Source: Longispora fulva
Lineage (GTDB): Bacteria > Actinomycetota > Actinomycetes > Mycobacteriales > Micromonosporaceae
NCBI RefSeq assembly: GCF_015751905.1
Contig: NZ_JADOUF010000001.1
Span: 1,054,001 to 1,118,000, forward strand
Direction: 5' to 3'
Length of the DNA stretch: 64,000 nucleotides
Shown here in pieces: positions 50,902 to 59,713 of the stretch; position 1 is the stretch's first letter, and each line of letters begins with the position of its first letter. Made by a program: the position numbers and the translations under genes. The notes below the pieces were generated by a model, which saw nothing but the letters and a program-made list of their open reading frames with translations, was not told where the DNA came from and did not search any database.

Positions 50902-52308
50902 ATGACCCGCCGCTGGGCGCTCGCTGCGTCACTCTTCGTTCTATACACGGCACTGTCCGTAACAGACCATCTCCGGATGCGCACCACCGGCTATGACCTG
51001 GGCATCTTCGAACAGGCAATTCGGGGGTACGCCGAGGGCCGCGCCCCCGTCTCCGAACTCAAGGGCCCCGGCTTCCACCTGCTCGGCGACCACTTCCACC
51101 CGGTCCTGATGCTGCTGGCCCCCGTCTACCGGCTGTTCCCCGGCCCGCTGACGCTGCTCGTCGCCCAGGCCGCGCTGTTCGCCGTCTCTGCCGTGCCGGT
51201 GACCCGACTGGCCGTGATGGTGGTGGGCCGGTGGCGTGGCCTCGGGCTCGGCGTCGCCTACGGGCTGTCCTGGGGCGTGCAGCAGGCCGTCGACTTCGAC
51301 TTCCACGAGATCGCGTTCGCGGTGCCGCTGCTCGCCTTCAGCCTCGATGCCCTGGCGACCGGCCGGTGGCGGCGCGCGGCGCTGTTCGCCCTGCCGCTGC
51401 TCCTCGTCAAGGAGGACCTCGGCCTGACGGTGGCGGCGATCGGGATCTGCCTGGCGTGCCGTGGGACGCACGTCCGCGACACGTGGCGGGCCTTCCGGGC
51501 CGGCGGCGTGTCGCCGGTGCTCCGGCAGCGCCTGCTCGGTGGCGCGCTCGTCGCCACCGGCGTCGCCGGGACCCTGCTCACCGTCCTCGTGCTGATCCCG
51601 GCGTTCAACCCGGCCGGCGACTACGCCTACACGGCCACGGCCGGCCGCCCGCTCGCCGGCCTCGACGCCAAGGAGTGGCTGCTGTTCGCGCTGCTCGCGC
51701 CGACCCTGTTCCTGGCCGTGCGCTCCCCGCTGGTCCTGGTCGCCGTGCCGACCGTGGCACTGCGGCTGTGGTCGGGCACCCCGAACCACTGGAGCACCGG
51801 GTTCCACTACGACGCGGTGCTGATGCCGGTCCTGTTCGTCGCGCTCGTCGACGCGCTGTCGCGGTTGCGGCCCGCGCCGGCCGGCCGGCTCGCGGTCGCG
51901 GCGTGCGCCCTCGGGTGCGCGATCGGGGCCTTCCAACCCCTGGCCGGCCTGGCGCACCCCGCCACCTGGCGGGTCCCCCCGCACGTCGCGGCCGTCCGGT
52001 CCGCGCTCGACGGGATCCCGGACGGCGCGGTGGTTGCAGCGGACAACCGGCTCGCCCCGCAACTCACGGCCCGCTGCCAGGTGTACCGCCACCCGGAAGT
52101 CCCGCCCGGCGTCCACCCCGACTGGATCGCCACCACCGACCCGGACGTCCGGCCGCCGGACGGCTACGAGGTCGCGCACCGCGCACCGGGCCTGACCCTG
52201 CTGCGACGGTCGCCGATCTCCGACCCGCCGCACCCCCCGAACGTCCACTCTGTACCCTCTGCGACAACAATCACACAGGGGGTGACATTCGAGGCAGCGC
52301 CGGCCTAG
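50902..52308 (+). CDS. DUF2079 multi-pass membrane protein
   Basis: This 468-residue protein has about 9-11 hydrophobic helices and the DUF2079 hallmarks TTGYDLGIFEQAIRGYAEG near residue 29, HLLGDHFHPVLMLLAPVY near 54, FDFHEIAFAVPLLAF near 133 and KEDLGLTV near 171. The family resembles GT-C-type glycosyltransferases, with conserved acidic and His residues in the first loops, but no substrate is known. Divergence from the two-component genes suggests that these control it. Confidence 0.85.
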   Translation: MTRRWALAASLFVLYTALSVTDHLRMRTTGYDLGIFEQAIRGYAEGRAPVSELKGPGFHLLGDHFHPVLMLLAPVYRLFPGPLTLLVAQAALFAVSAVPVTRLAVMVVGRWRGLGLGVAYGLSWGVQQAVDFDFHEIAFAVPLLAFSLDALATGRWRRAALFALPLLLVKEDLGLTVAAIGICLACRGTHVRDTWRAFRAGGVSPVLRQRLLGGALVATGVAGTLLTVLVLIPAFNPAGDYAYTATAGRPLAGLDAKEWLLFALLAPTLFLAVRSPLVLVAVPTVALRLWSGTPNHWSTGFHYDAVLMPVLFVALVDALSRLRPAPAGRLAVAACALGCAIGAFQPLAGLAHPATWRVPPHVAAVRSALDGIPDGAVVAADNRLAPQLTARCQVYRHPEVPPGVHPDWIATTDPDVRPPDGYEVAHRAPGLTLLRRSPISDPPHPPNVHSVPSATTITQGVTFEAAPA

Positions 52309-52362
52309 CGTGCCAGGAGTGTGGAACGCGCAGAGTGTCCACTTCGCCCTAGGGAGAAAAGC

Positions 52363-53247
52363 GTGCGGAACAGGCTCTTACGGATAACGATGGCGGCCGT
52401 CCTCGGGGTCGGCGCGACCGTCGGCCTCGCGGCGACCACCGGCTACGCGGCCCCACCGACCTCCGCCGACCGTTCGGGGACGCCGGTCGCCGGCCTCCGG
52501 GTACCCTCGTCGCTGTCCGCCGTCCGGGGCGCCGCGCGCTTCGACGCCGTCGCCCCCGAGGCCACCCCGCTGCCGGTCGGCCAGAAGACCCGGACCTGGA
52601 CCATCGCCAGGTACGCCGCCGCCTGGCGCACGGCCAACGGCCGCGCGATGACCGACCGCGAACGCGACGCGCTCGCCCGGGGCTGCATCGGCGTCACGAC
52701 CGTCAACATCGAACGGGGCAACATCAACCCGCCGCTCGGCCTGTCGTTCGGCACCTTCGAGAAGGCGACGGCCGTGCGGGACGCGCTCGACGCCGTCCTC
52801 GCCGGGGCCGCCGGCCGGACCGACTACGCCGCCCGGGTCGGCGCGGATCCGTTGCTGTCGACCCTCGACAACGTGACGGAATCGCTGCCGGCCGGCGACC
52901 CGGACCAGTGGGCGGCCGTCGTGTTCTCGAAGCGGTTCCACTCCGGCCAGGACTCGACCTGGACCGCGGCGGAGACCGACCGCGCGTTCCGCCCCGACGC
53001 CCGCGGCCAGGTCGACATGTCCGCCTACCACTACCGCGCGAAGCCGGGCTACGTGAACTTCGACTACGGCTGGTACGACCCGGCGACCGGCTCCTGGTGG
53101 CACGCCAACCACGCCGAGCCCGGCATGGAGATCTACCAGAGCACACTGAAGTACTACTCCCGGCCGCTCCTCGACTTCGACCGGCAGGTGTACTCCGTGA
53201 CATTCGCCAGGAAGGCCGCGCCGGCATGGCGTTCCTCGACGAACTAG
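52363..53247 (+). CDS. Microbial transglutaminase homologue (secreted, compact)
   Basis: This 294-residue exported protein has a signal peptide (about 1-30), a likely pro-region (about 31-75) and a catalytic domain resembling Streptomyces transglutaminase, which cross-links Gln and Lys side chains. The triad aligns as Cys108 (ARGCIGVTTVN), Asp234 (VNFDYGWYDP) and His247 (WWHANH); VVFSKRFHSGQD is also shared. The segment between Cys and Asp is about 65 residues shorter than in the Streptomyces enzyme. GTG at 52363 is preceded by AGGGAG. Codon 6 is TTA (52378-52380), suggesting bldA-linked developmental expression. It overlaps the next small gene by 22 bp. Confidence 0.85.
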   Translation: MRNRLLRITMAAVLGVGATVGLAATTGYAAPPTSADRSGTPVAGLRVPSSLSAVRGAARFDAVAPEATPLPVGQKTRTWTIARYAAAWRTANGRAMTDRERDALARGCIGVTTVNIERGNINPPLGLSFGTFEKATAVRDALDAVLAGAAGRTDYAARVGADPLLSTLDNVTESLPAGDPDQWAAVVFSKRFHSGQDSTWTAAETDRAFRPDARGQVDMSAYHYRAKPGYVNFDYGWYDPATGSWWHANHAEPGMEIYQSTLKYYSRPLLDFDRQVYSVTFARKAAPAWRSSTN

Positions 53248-53507
53248 TCGGCCTGACCGTGACCCTGCGCGGCACGGCGGCCGACGCGCACCGGGGCGCC
53301 GTCGTTCTCGGGGACGCCGGCTGGGTGGTGCACGTCGAGGGCCTGGCGGAGTGGGGCCCGGCGACCGGCCGGCCGGTGGAGGTGACCGGACTCCTCGTCG
53401 AGACGCCGCTCGGGCCGCAGCCGGTGGTCCGGGACGGGGCCGTGAGCCACGGCGCGTCGGGTACCCGCCACGTGCTGCGCGGGGCCAGCTGGCGGCTGGC
53501 GGCGTGA
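53226..53507 (+). CDS. Small hypothetical protein overlapping the transglutaminase gene
   Basis: This 93-residue, mostly beta-predicted protein (LVGLTVTLRGTAADAHRGAV, GRPVEVTGLLVETPLGPQPVV) has no signal peptide and no recognised family. An AGGAAGG lies about 8 bp before the ATG and the 22-bp overlap with the transglutaminase stop implies translational coupling. It may have an OB-like fold. A role in protecting the cytoplasm or regulating the transglutaminase is only a guess. Confidence 0.6.
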   Translation: MAFLDELVGLTVTLRGTAADAHRGAVVLGDAGWVVHVEGLAEWGPATGRPVEVTGLLVETPLGPQPVVRDGAVSHGASGTRHVLRGASWRLAA

Positions 53508-53509
53508 CA

Positions 53510-53547
53510 CCCCGTGCCCGGGTCGACACCGCGACCCGGGCACGGGG
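53510..53547 (+). terminator. Hairpin terminator after the transglutaminase pair
   Basis: A perfect 16-bp inverted repeat (CCCCGTGCCCGGGTCG / CGACCCGGGCACGGGG) with a 6-nt loop begins 2 bp after the stop. Its core 28 nt (53516-53543) recurs identically at 54578-54605. Confidence 0.8.
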
Positions 53548-53642
53548 CACACCGTCCCAAAGGGACGCGGGCGGTCATTTCCGGCCATAGTTTCCCGCGG
53601 AGCCGATCGGCTAGGGTACTGGTCGGTTCTCCGAGGGGCGGG

Positions 53643-54569
53643 ATGTCCATGAAGGTGTCGGGTTCCCGGGTCCTGCTGGCCGGGTGTGCCCTGCTCGTCG
53701 CGCTCGGCGGGTGCGGCGGGCCCACCGCGCACGCGGCACCGGCCACCCCCGGCCCCGCCACGCCGTCGGCTCCCGCCGGGACGCCGTCCCCGTCCATCTC
53801 TCCGACCCCGTCGCCCACGCCGTCGCCCAGCGCCTCGGCGAAGCCGAAACCGCAGCCCAGCGTGACACTGAGGAAGCCGGTGCCGGCGGGTGCGGATGTG
53901 CCGAAGGCGCCGGCTCCGCCGCCGGTGGCCGATGGGGTGCCGTTGCAGGGTCTGGGCACGTTCAGCACGGCGGCCGGTGGTACGGACGTGGTGGGTGCGG
54001 GTACGACGCTGGTGAAGTACCGGGTCGAGCTCGAGGACGGCATCGTGTGGGGCGCGGAGCCGGCGTGGACGGCGGCGAGTTTCACGTCGACGGTGGACCG
54101 GGTCCTTTCGGCGCCGAATGGTTGGACCCGTTCGGCGGCTGCGCCGATTACCGATGCGGCGCAGAAGCTGACGAACGCGTCGTGGTCGTTTCAGCGGGTC
54201 AGTGGCAGTGATTTCAGTGTCCGGATCCGGTTGGCGAGTCCGAATACTGTGGACAGGTTGTGTGGTTCGGCGGGGATGGACACCCAGGGGGTGTACTCGT
54301 GCCGGTACGGCCAGACGATCATGATCAATCTGCGGCGGTGGTTGCGGGGCGCGCCGGGGTTCGCGGTGCCGATCGTGGAGTACCGGACGAATGTGATCAA
54401 CCATGAGGTGGGGCACTTCCTGGGGTTCGACCACATGCTGTGCCCCGGGGCCGGTCGGCCGGCGCCGGTGATGGTGACGCAGACGATCGACCTGGGTGGG
54501 TGTGTGCCGAACTCGTCGCCGTTCGCGGCGGACGGCACGTTCATCACCGGCCCCTGGGCCGCCTCCTGA
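53643..54569 (+). CDS. DUF3152 metalloprotease-like lipoprotein
   Basis: This 308-residue exported protein has a lipobox-like VALGGC (Cys near 24), a long Pro/Ser/Thr-rich spacer (about 30-75) and a DUF3152 domain (about 100-308). The zincin motif NHEVGHFLGFDH near residue 254 gives a full HExxHxxGxxH zinc site, and four Cys suggest disulfides (RLCGSAG, YSCRYG, HMLCPG, LGGCVP). Peptidase activity is inferred. The ATG at 53643 has an AGGGGCGGG leader; ATG 53649 is an alternative. It stands alone between two copies of the same hairpin. Confidence 0.87.
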   Translation: MSMKVSGSRVLLAGCALLVALGGCGGPTAHAAPATPGPATPSAPAGTPSPSISPTPSPTPSPSASAKPKPQPSVTLRKPVPAGADVPKAPAPPPVADGVPLQGLGTFSTAAGGTDVVGAGTTLVKYRVELEDGIVWGAEPAWTAASFTSTVDRVLSAPNGWTRSAAAPITDAAQKLTNASWSFQRVSGSDFSVRIRLASPNTVDRLCGSAGMDTQGVYSCRYGQTIMINLRRWLRGAPGFAVPIVEYRTNVINHEVGHFLGFDHMLCPGAGRPAPVMVTQTIDLGGCVPNSSPFAADGTFITGPWAAS

Positions 54570-54577
54570 CCCACCGG

Positions 54578-54603
54578 CCCGGGTCGACACCGCGACCCGG
54601 GCA
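54578..54603 (+). terminator. Hairpin terminator after the DUF3152 gene
   Basis: A 10-bp perfect stem (GCCCGGGTCG / CGACCCGGGC) with a 6-nt loop begins 8 bp after the stop. It is the second copy of the 28-nt core found before this gene. Confidence 0.75.
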
Positions 54604-54707
54604 CAGCGCCGACCGCTACGGCCGCACCTTCACCTCCGCGAGGCCGAGCGTCCCCGTGCCGGCCAGCTGGATCCGGAAACGGCGGGATCCCGGTCCCCAT
54701 CGGTGAC

Positions 54708-57497
54708 TCAGGAGGCGACGAGCGCGCCGAGTTTCCAGTAGGTGCCGGCGGTCGTGGCGGTCAGCGTCAGGTCGTGCGTGCCGCCGGCCAGCGTGGTGGA
54801 GTACCACCGGAACGTGCCGATCGGTAACGCCGCCCCCGTGTCCACGAGCGTCCCCCCGCCCTCGGCGACGGTCATCCGGTCCGCCGCGTACTGGTTGTCC
54901 CCGACCAGCAGGTACACCGTGTGGCTCCCGGCCGGCAGCGTCACGCGCAGGGTGCGCGGCGCGGTGTCGGTGGCGAAGTCGCGGCGCAGGTCGTCGGGGG
55001 CCGTGCGGTCCCGGGACTGCGGGGCGGGCCCGGTCCAGCCGTACCCGAGCGTGGTCGTGTAGGCGGTCGACGGGCCGAGCCGTCGGTAGCCGGCGGTGAC
55101 CGGGCTGGTGTCGGTGCCGGCGTCCAGCGCGAGGGTCGCACCGGCCGGGGCCGGCACGAGCTGGCGGGGCAGCGCCTCGGTGTCGGCGTCGATCACGGCC
55201 CGGACCAGCCCGGGCGCGGCGTCGCCCCCGAACGCGCCGGTCACGGTCACGTTCACCGTGACGGAGCCGCCGGCGGGCACGGTGAACGGCCGGTCCGGCC
55301 CCGCCGTGAACCCGTCCGGCGGGGTGACCACGAGCGTGCCGCTCGCGCCGTGCCCGCCGATGTCGTCGACCGTCACGGGCACGGTGACCGTCGCCGGCCC
55401 GGCGAGCGGCGCGGGAAACGTGGCCAGCTCCCGGATCCGGACCGGCGCGAACGCCACCTTCCACCCCAGCTTCGGCTCCCTGAACCAGGTCCGCAGCGCC
55501 TTGGTGTGGAACGGCGGCACCGGGTCCGGGTTCCCGCCGCTCCAAGTGGGGGAGCACTGGAACTCGGTCGACGTCCAGTACATCAGGCCCAGGGTGTGCG
55601 GCCGGTGTCCGAGCAGCCGGTTGTACTCGTCCACCATCGTCGCCTGGTAGTACTCGGTGCCCTTCCCGGTCCCGGCCCGCCCGGCGACGGCCTCGGCCCC
55701 GTACTCGCTGACCATCACCGGCTTGTTCCCGGCCGTGGACTGGATCGCGTCGAGCAGCCCGGGAACGTCGGCGAAGGTGTGGTCGTACCAGCCGTAGTAG
55801 ACGTTGGCGAGCACCACGTCCTCGTACGGATACGCCTTGTCGGCCGTGTGCCAGGCGCTGACCTCGGTGTAGAGCCGGGACGGGTCCAGGCCCCGGCCGT
55901 GGCGGATCAGGGTGTCGACGTAGTTCGCCCCGTCGGTGGTGTTCGTGGCGTTCTCGTTGCCGACGGACCAGACCACGACGCCCGGGTGCCCCCGGTCCCG
56001 GTCGACCATCCGGGACAACTGGTCCTTGGCGAACGTCCGCAGGGCGGTGCCGGCGAGCGCGGTGCCGCTCATCTGCTGGATCGACACCTCCTCGATGACG
56101 AGCATGCCGAGCCGGTCGGCCTCGTCCAGCATCGCCGGGGTGGTGGGGTAGTGCCCGGGGCGGAAGATCCGGTAGCCCTTGGCGTACAGCTGGTCGAGTT
56201 CGCGCACCGCGAGGCCGTCGGGCTGGGTGCGGCCCAGGCCGGGGAAGTCGGCGTGCCGGTTGAAGCCGGGCAGGTTCGACACCACCTGGCCGTTGAGGGT
56301 GACGTCCGCGCCGGAGACGGCCACGTCCCGGAAGCCGGGGCGCAGCGTGACCGGTTGGCCGTAGCCGGAACCAGGGGTGACGGACACGGTGTAGCGGGCC
56401 GGGTTCGCCGGGCTCCACAGTGTTGGGTTCGGCACCGTCAGGGTCAGCGGCGTCGCCTGGCCGCCGCCGGCTGGGAGGTTGAACCACACAGTCCTGTCGA
56501 TGACGGTCGCGCCGCTGGGCTCGACGACCGTGAGGTTCGCCGGGATCCCCAGGGTCACGGTGCCGGTGTTGACGCCCTGGGCGCGCAGGGTGAGCGCGCC
56601 GGCGGCGGTGCCCTCGGCGGTGATGTTGGTGACCGCGACCGCGGCGGTCCGTTCGAGGCGCACGCCTTGCAGGAGTCCGCCCCACTGCCAGTACAGGTGC
56701 GAGGTGGTGAACGCGTTGATCGTGGCTTTGCGGTTGTCCACGATGACGGCGACCGTGTTGACCCCGTCGTGGGCCGCGGCCGTGACGTCGAATCGTTGCG
56801 GGAGGTAGCCGCCGGTGGAGGTGCCGACCTCGGTGCCGTTGAGAAAGTAGCGGCAGGCGAAGAAGCACGACTCGAACACGAGGTGCGTCCTTGGGGTGCC
56901 CAGCGTCCCCAGGTCGATCCCCTTGCGGTAGAGCACCCGGTGGCCGGTGTCGCTGTTCCACCGGTCGAGGACCGCGCCGTAGGAGTCCGGCACCAGGGCG
57001 GTCGTCATCGCCGCCTCGGAGAAGGCGGGCTGCGCGCCGGGCGGGGCGCTTCCGTCCAGCGCCCCGGCCGGCAACTCGTCCTCGGTGGCCAATGACCAGG
57101 CCCCGTTGAGGGTGCTCACCCCGGGCGGGTCGGCGGGCCGGGTGGTCGTCACCGACTTCGTTCCGGTGACCACGCCCGACGGGGTGACCGCGTCGGCCCT
57201 CAGGGTGTGCGCGCCGGCCGGAAACCACGACGCGTCGGTCGCCGTGCTCCACCGGGGCGCGGCACCGGTCGCCATCGCGTACTGCCGGGTCACCTCCGCG
57301 AACGCGATCCCGTCGAGGGAGAACCGCACGGCCGTGGTCGCGACCGGCGCGGTGACTGCGACGTCCACGGTGCCCGACAGGCTCGAACCGGTCGGGCTGA
57401 GGAACGCGACGGACTCCGCGGCCCCGGCCGGGAGCGCCGGGGGTAGCGCCACCCCGACTGCCAGGGCCACGGAAACGACCCAGGATCTCAGACGCAT
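54708..57497 (-). CDS. Secreted GH2 family glycoside hydrolase
   Basis: This 929-residue exported protein has a signal peptide (about 1-27), an Ig-like N-terminal part, a GH2 sugar-binding jelly roll (about 140-285; YRKGIDLG, YFLNGTEVGTSTGGYLP), an Ig-like domain and a GH2 barrel (about 405-640). The acid/base Glu is in WSVGNEN near 513 and the nucleophile Glu in VSEYGAE near 596. Ig-like and galactose-binding-like domains (about 690-929) end the protein. GH2 enzymes are beta-galactosidases, glucuronidases, mannosidases or similar; specificity cannot be called. It has no partner genes. Confidence 0.9.
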   Translation of the reverse strand: MRLRSWVVSVALAVGVALPPALPAGAAESVAFLSPTGSSLSGTVDVAVTAPVATTAVRFSLDGIAFAEVTRQYAMATGAAPRWSTATDASWFPAGAHTLRADAVTPSGVVTGTKSVTTTRPADPPGVSTLNGAWSLATEDELPAGALDGSAPPGAQPAFSEAAMTTALVPDSYGAVLDRWNSDTGHRVLYRKGIDLGTLGTPRTHLVFESCFFACRYFLNGTEVGTSTGGYLPQRFDVTAAAHDGVNTVAVIVDNRKATINAFTTSHLYWQWGGLLQGVRLERTAAVAVTNITAEGTAAGALTLRAQGVNTGTVTLGIPANLTVVEPSGATVIDRTVWFNLPAGGGQATPLTLTVPNPTLWSPANPARYTVSVTPGSGYGQPVTLRPGFRDVAVSGADVTLNGQVVSNLPGFNRHADFPGLGRTQPDGLAVRELDQLYAKGYRIFRPGHYPTTPAMLDEADRLGMLVIEEVSIQQMSGTALAGTALRTFAKDQLSRMVDRDRGHPGVVVWSVGNENATNTTDGANYVDTLIRHGRGLDPSRLYTEVSAWHTADKAYPYEDVVLANVYYGWYDHTFADVPGLLDAIQSTAGNKPVMVSEYGAEAVAGRAGTGKGTEYYQATMVDEYNRLLGHRPHTLGLMYWTSTEFQCSPTWSGGNPDPVPPFHTKALRTWFREPKLGWKVAFAPVRIRELATFPAPLAGPATVTVPVTVDDIGGHGASGTLVVTPPDGFTAGPDRPFTVPAGGSVTVNVTVTGAFGGDAAPGLVRAVIDADTEALPRQLVPAPAGATLALDAGTDTSPVTAGYRRLGPSTAYTTTLGYGWTGPAPQSRDRTAPDDLRRDFATDTAPRTLRVTLPAGSHTVYLLVGDNQYAADRMTVAEGGGTLVDTGAALPIGTFRWYSTTLAGGTHDLTLTATTAGTYWKLGALVAS

Positions 57498-57683
57498 GAC
57501 AGGCCTCCAGATGCCGTCCAAGTATGTGGATTCAGTGCGGTGGAAACGAGGGTGGCACAGCGCGCGGCCCGGTGTAAATACCAGCTCGAAACTGATCGAT
57601 ATCTGCACGGTCGATGCGCGTTCGTTGAGTGCCAGGGTGCCGTTCGCGCATTCCTCGGAGATCCAGTGCGCACGCCTCGGGAA

Positions 57684-57701
57684 CAGACCGCCGGGCCGTT
57701 G
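57684..57701. promoter_or_regulatory. Candidate TetR operator upstream of the metallophosphoesterase gene
   Basis: CAGACCGCCGGGCCGTTG contains a near-perfect dyad ACCGCC-G-GGCCGT (five of six pairs match). The same sequence with one change lies at 59678-59695, just upstream of the TetR gene. It is followed by an AT-rich promoter-like stretch and sits 34 bp before the metallophosphoesterase ATG. Confidence 0.45.
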
Positions 57702-57734
57702 TTAATAGACCAACAGTTCGTTATCGTGGTACGC

Positions 57735-58928
57735 ATGTCAGACGTCGAAGCCCTGCCGTCGAGTCCCGCCACCACGCGCACCCGACGGTCGGGCCCCCGC
57801 TGGCTGGCGCTCGTCCCGGCGTTCGCGATCCTCGGCCTGCTGTTCGGCGTGCCCTGGTGGCTGCTGGTCCTGTCCGGCGCCGACTGGCCGACCCCGGTCG
57901 TCGTCGCCGGCACCCTGCTCTTCGGCGGCACGCTGGTCGCCTTCCCGTTCGCGATGGTCCTCGGCCACGGGCCCCGGCGGATCGACGCCGCAGCCCGGTT
58001 CGGCGACACCGTGATCGGCGTGATCTGGGTGCTGTTCACCTGGGCGATCCTGGGCTACGCCGCCCGGCTCGCCCTGCTCCTCGCCGGCGTCGAGGACCCG
58101 CTGCGGTCCCGGATCACCTCCGCCGGCACCGCAGCCGTCGCCCTGGTCCTCCTCGCCTGGGGCCACGTCGAGGCGATGCGGGTGCCCCGGATCCGCCGGG
58201 TCGACGTCACCCTGCCGAGGCTCGGCCAGGGCCTGGACGGCACCACGGTTGCGATCCTGGCCGACACCCACTACGGCCCGATCGACCGGGCACGGTGGTC
58301 CGCCGGGGTCGCCGACGCCGTCAACGCCCTCGACCCCGACATCGTCGTGCACGCCGGGGACATCGCCGACGGCACCGTGGACCGCCGACGCGCCCAGGCC
58401 GCCCCGCTCGGCACGATCCGGGGCCGCCTCGCCCGGGTGTACGTGACGGGCAACCACGAGTACTCCGACGAGGCCCAGGGCTGGCTCGACCACATGGAAC
58501 ACCTCGGCTGGGACGCCCTGCACAACCGGCACGTGCTGGTCGAACGCGGCGGCGACCAGTTGGTCCTGGCCGGCGTGGACGACGCCACCGCCCGGTCCTC
58601 CGGCGTCGCCGGCCACGGCGCGAACGTGGCCGCGGCGGTCGCCGGGGCGGACCCCGACCTGCCGGTGCTGCTCGTCGCCCACCAGCCCAAGCAGATCCCG
58701 CAGGCCGTGGCGGCGGGGGTGGACCTGCAGGTCTCCGGGCACACCCACGGCGGGCAGATCTGGCCGTTCAACCTGCTGGTCCGCCTCGACCAGCCGGCCG
58801 TACGCGGGCTGAGCCGGCACGGGGAGCGCACCCAGCTCTACACCAGCGGGGGAGCGGGATTCTGGGGTCCGCCGCTGCGGATCTTCGCCCCGAGCGAGAT
58901 CACCCTGCTCACGCTGCGCGCGGCCTGA
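57735..58928 (+). CDS. Membrane-anchored metallophosphoesterase
   Basis: This 397-residue protein has four hydrophobic helices in its first about 145 residues and a calcineurin-like phosphoesterase domain with the metal motifs LADTHYGPID near 174, HAGDIADG near 203, TGNHEYSDEAQ near 237, AHQPKQ near 314 and SGHTHGGQIWPF near 333. It resembles YkuE/YaeI-type phosphodiesterases that act on lipid-related substrates, with the active domain probably facing one side of the membrane. No Shine-Dalgarno is visible before the ATG. Confidence 0.92.
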   Translation: MSDVEALPSSPATTRTRRSGPRWLALVPAFAILGLLFGVPWWLLVLSGADWPTPVVVAGTLLFGGTLVAFPFAMVLGHGPRRIDAAARFGDTVIGVIWVLFTWAILGYAARLALLLAGVEDPLRSRITSAGTAAVALVLLAWGHVEAMRVPRIRRVDVTLPRLGQGLDGTTVAILADTHYGPIDRARWSAGVADAVNALDPDIVVHAGDIADGTVDRRRAQAAPLGTIRGRLARVYVTGNHEYSDEAQGWLDHMEHLGWDALHNRHVLVERGGDQLVLAGVDDATARSSGVAGHGANVAAAVAGADPDLPVLLVAHQPKQIPQAVAAGVDLQVSGHTHGGQIWPFNLLVRLDQPAVRGLSRHGERTQLYTSGGAGFWGPPLRIFAPSEITLLTLRAA

Positions 58929-58965
58929 TCAGGGCCTTCGGGGCTCGGCGGCGGTCCGGCCGCTC

Positions 58966-59664
58966 CTAGCCGGTGACGGCCGCACCGGCCGTCGCCCGCG
59001 CGGACAGCCCCACGAGCTGGTTCACCAGGCCCTCCGTCAGCCCCCGGGCGAACAGCTCCCCGGCCGGGGGCATCCGCATCTCCGCCATCACGGCCGACAC
59101 CGCCTCCGTCGGCACCGCGTACGGCCACAGGCCCGCGACCAGGATGAACACCGCGTGCGCGAAGTGCCCGGCCGCGACGTCGTCCAGGTGCGGCACCTCC
59201 GCCCGGACCAGCCCCGCGAGCCGGGAGGTGTGCGCGGCGGCCCGGGTCTTGAAGGTCCGCGCGACGTCGACGGAGATGTTCTTCTCCAGCACGCCGGCCG
59301 TGACGCTGACCAGCTCGCAGAAGCCCGGCTGGGCGACGAGGGAACCCGCGATCACCGTCGCGACCCGGGTCTCGCGGCCGTACGGGCCAGGAGTCGCCGG
59401 TGCCGAGGTCAGAGCGGTGGACACGTCGTCGAGCCACGCCGTCCAGTTCTCGTCCATCACCTCGAGGAAGATGGCCTCGCGGCTGTCGAAATACCGCAGC
59501 ACGTTCGACTTCGCCAGCCCCACGGTGTCGCTCAGCTCCCGCAGGCTGATGTCGGCGACCCGGCGGACCCGGAGCATCGCGCGCGCCGTGTCCAGGATGG
59601 CGCACCGGCGGGCCTCGACCTGCTCGGGGCGGCGGGCCCGCTGGAAGCCGGGTGGGGAGACCAT
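58966..59664 (-). CDS. TetR-family transcriptional regulator
   Basis: This 232-residue regulator has an N-terminal HTH (about 20-65; AILDTARAMLRVRRVADISLRELSDTVGLAKSNVLRYFDSRE) and a helical ligand domain with a C-terminal TetR-like segment. It converges on the metallophosphoesterase gene. An 18-nt sequence upstream of it (59678-59695) is shared with the metallophosphoesterase promoter, suggesting both are its targets. Confidence 0.92.
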   Translation of the reverse strand: MVSPPGFQRARRPEQVEARRCAILDTARAMLRVRRVADISLRELSDTVGLAKSNVLRYFDSREAIFLEVMDENWTAWLDDVSTALTSAPATPGPYGRETRVATVIAGSLVAQPGFCELVSVTAGVLEKNISVDVARTFKTRAAAHTSRLAGLVRAEVPHLDDVAAGHFAHAVFILVAGLWPYAVPTEAVSAVMAEMRMPPAGELFARGLTEGLVNQLVGLSARATAGAAVTG

Positions 59665-59677
59665 GCCCGGAGAATAT

Positions 59678-59695
59678 CAGACCGCCGGGCTGTTG
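59678..59695. promoter_or_regulatory. Candidate TetR operator upstream of the TetR gene
   Basis: CAGACCGCCGGGCTGTTG differs at one position from 57684-57701 and begins 13 bp upstream of the TetR start codon. The dyad ACCGCC-G-GGCTGT is kept in four to five of six pairs. Confidence 0.42.
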
Positions 59696-59713
59696 ATGCC
59701 GTCGTGCGGGGCG

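Noticed and set aside
53236-54590. Antisense frames across the DUF3152 gene
   Set aside because: The plus strand shows a lipobox, a Pro-rich stalk and an intact HExxHxxGxxH motif. The minus-strand products are Arg-rich without domains.
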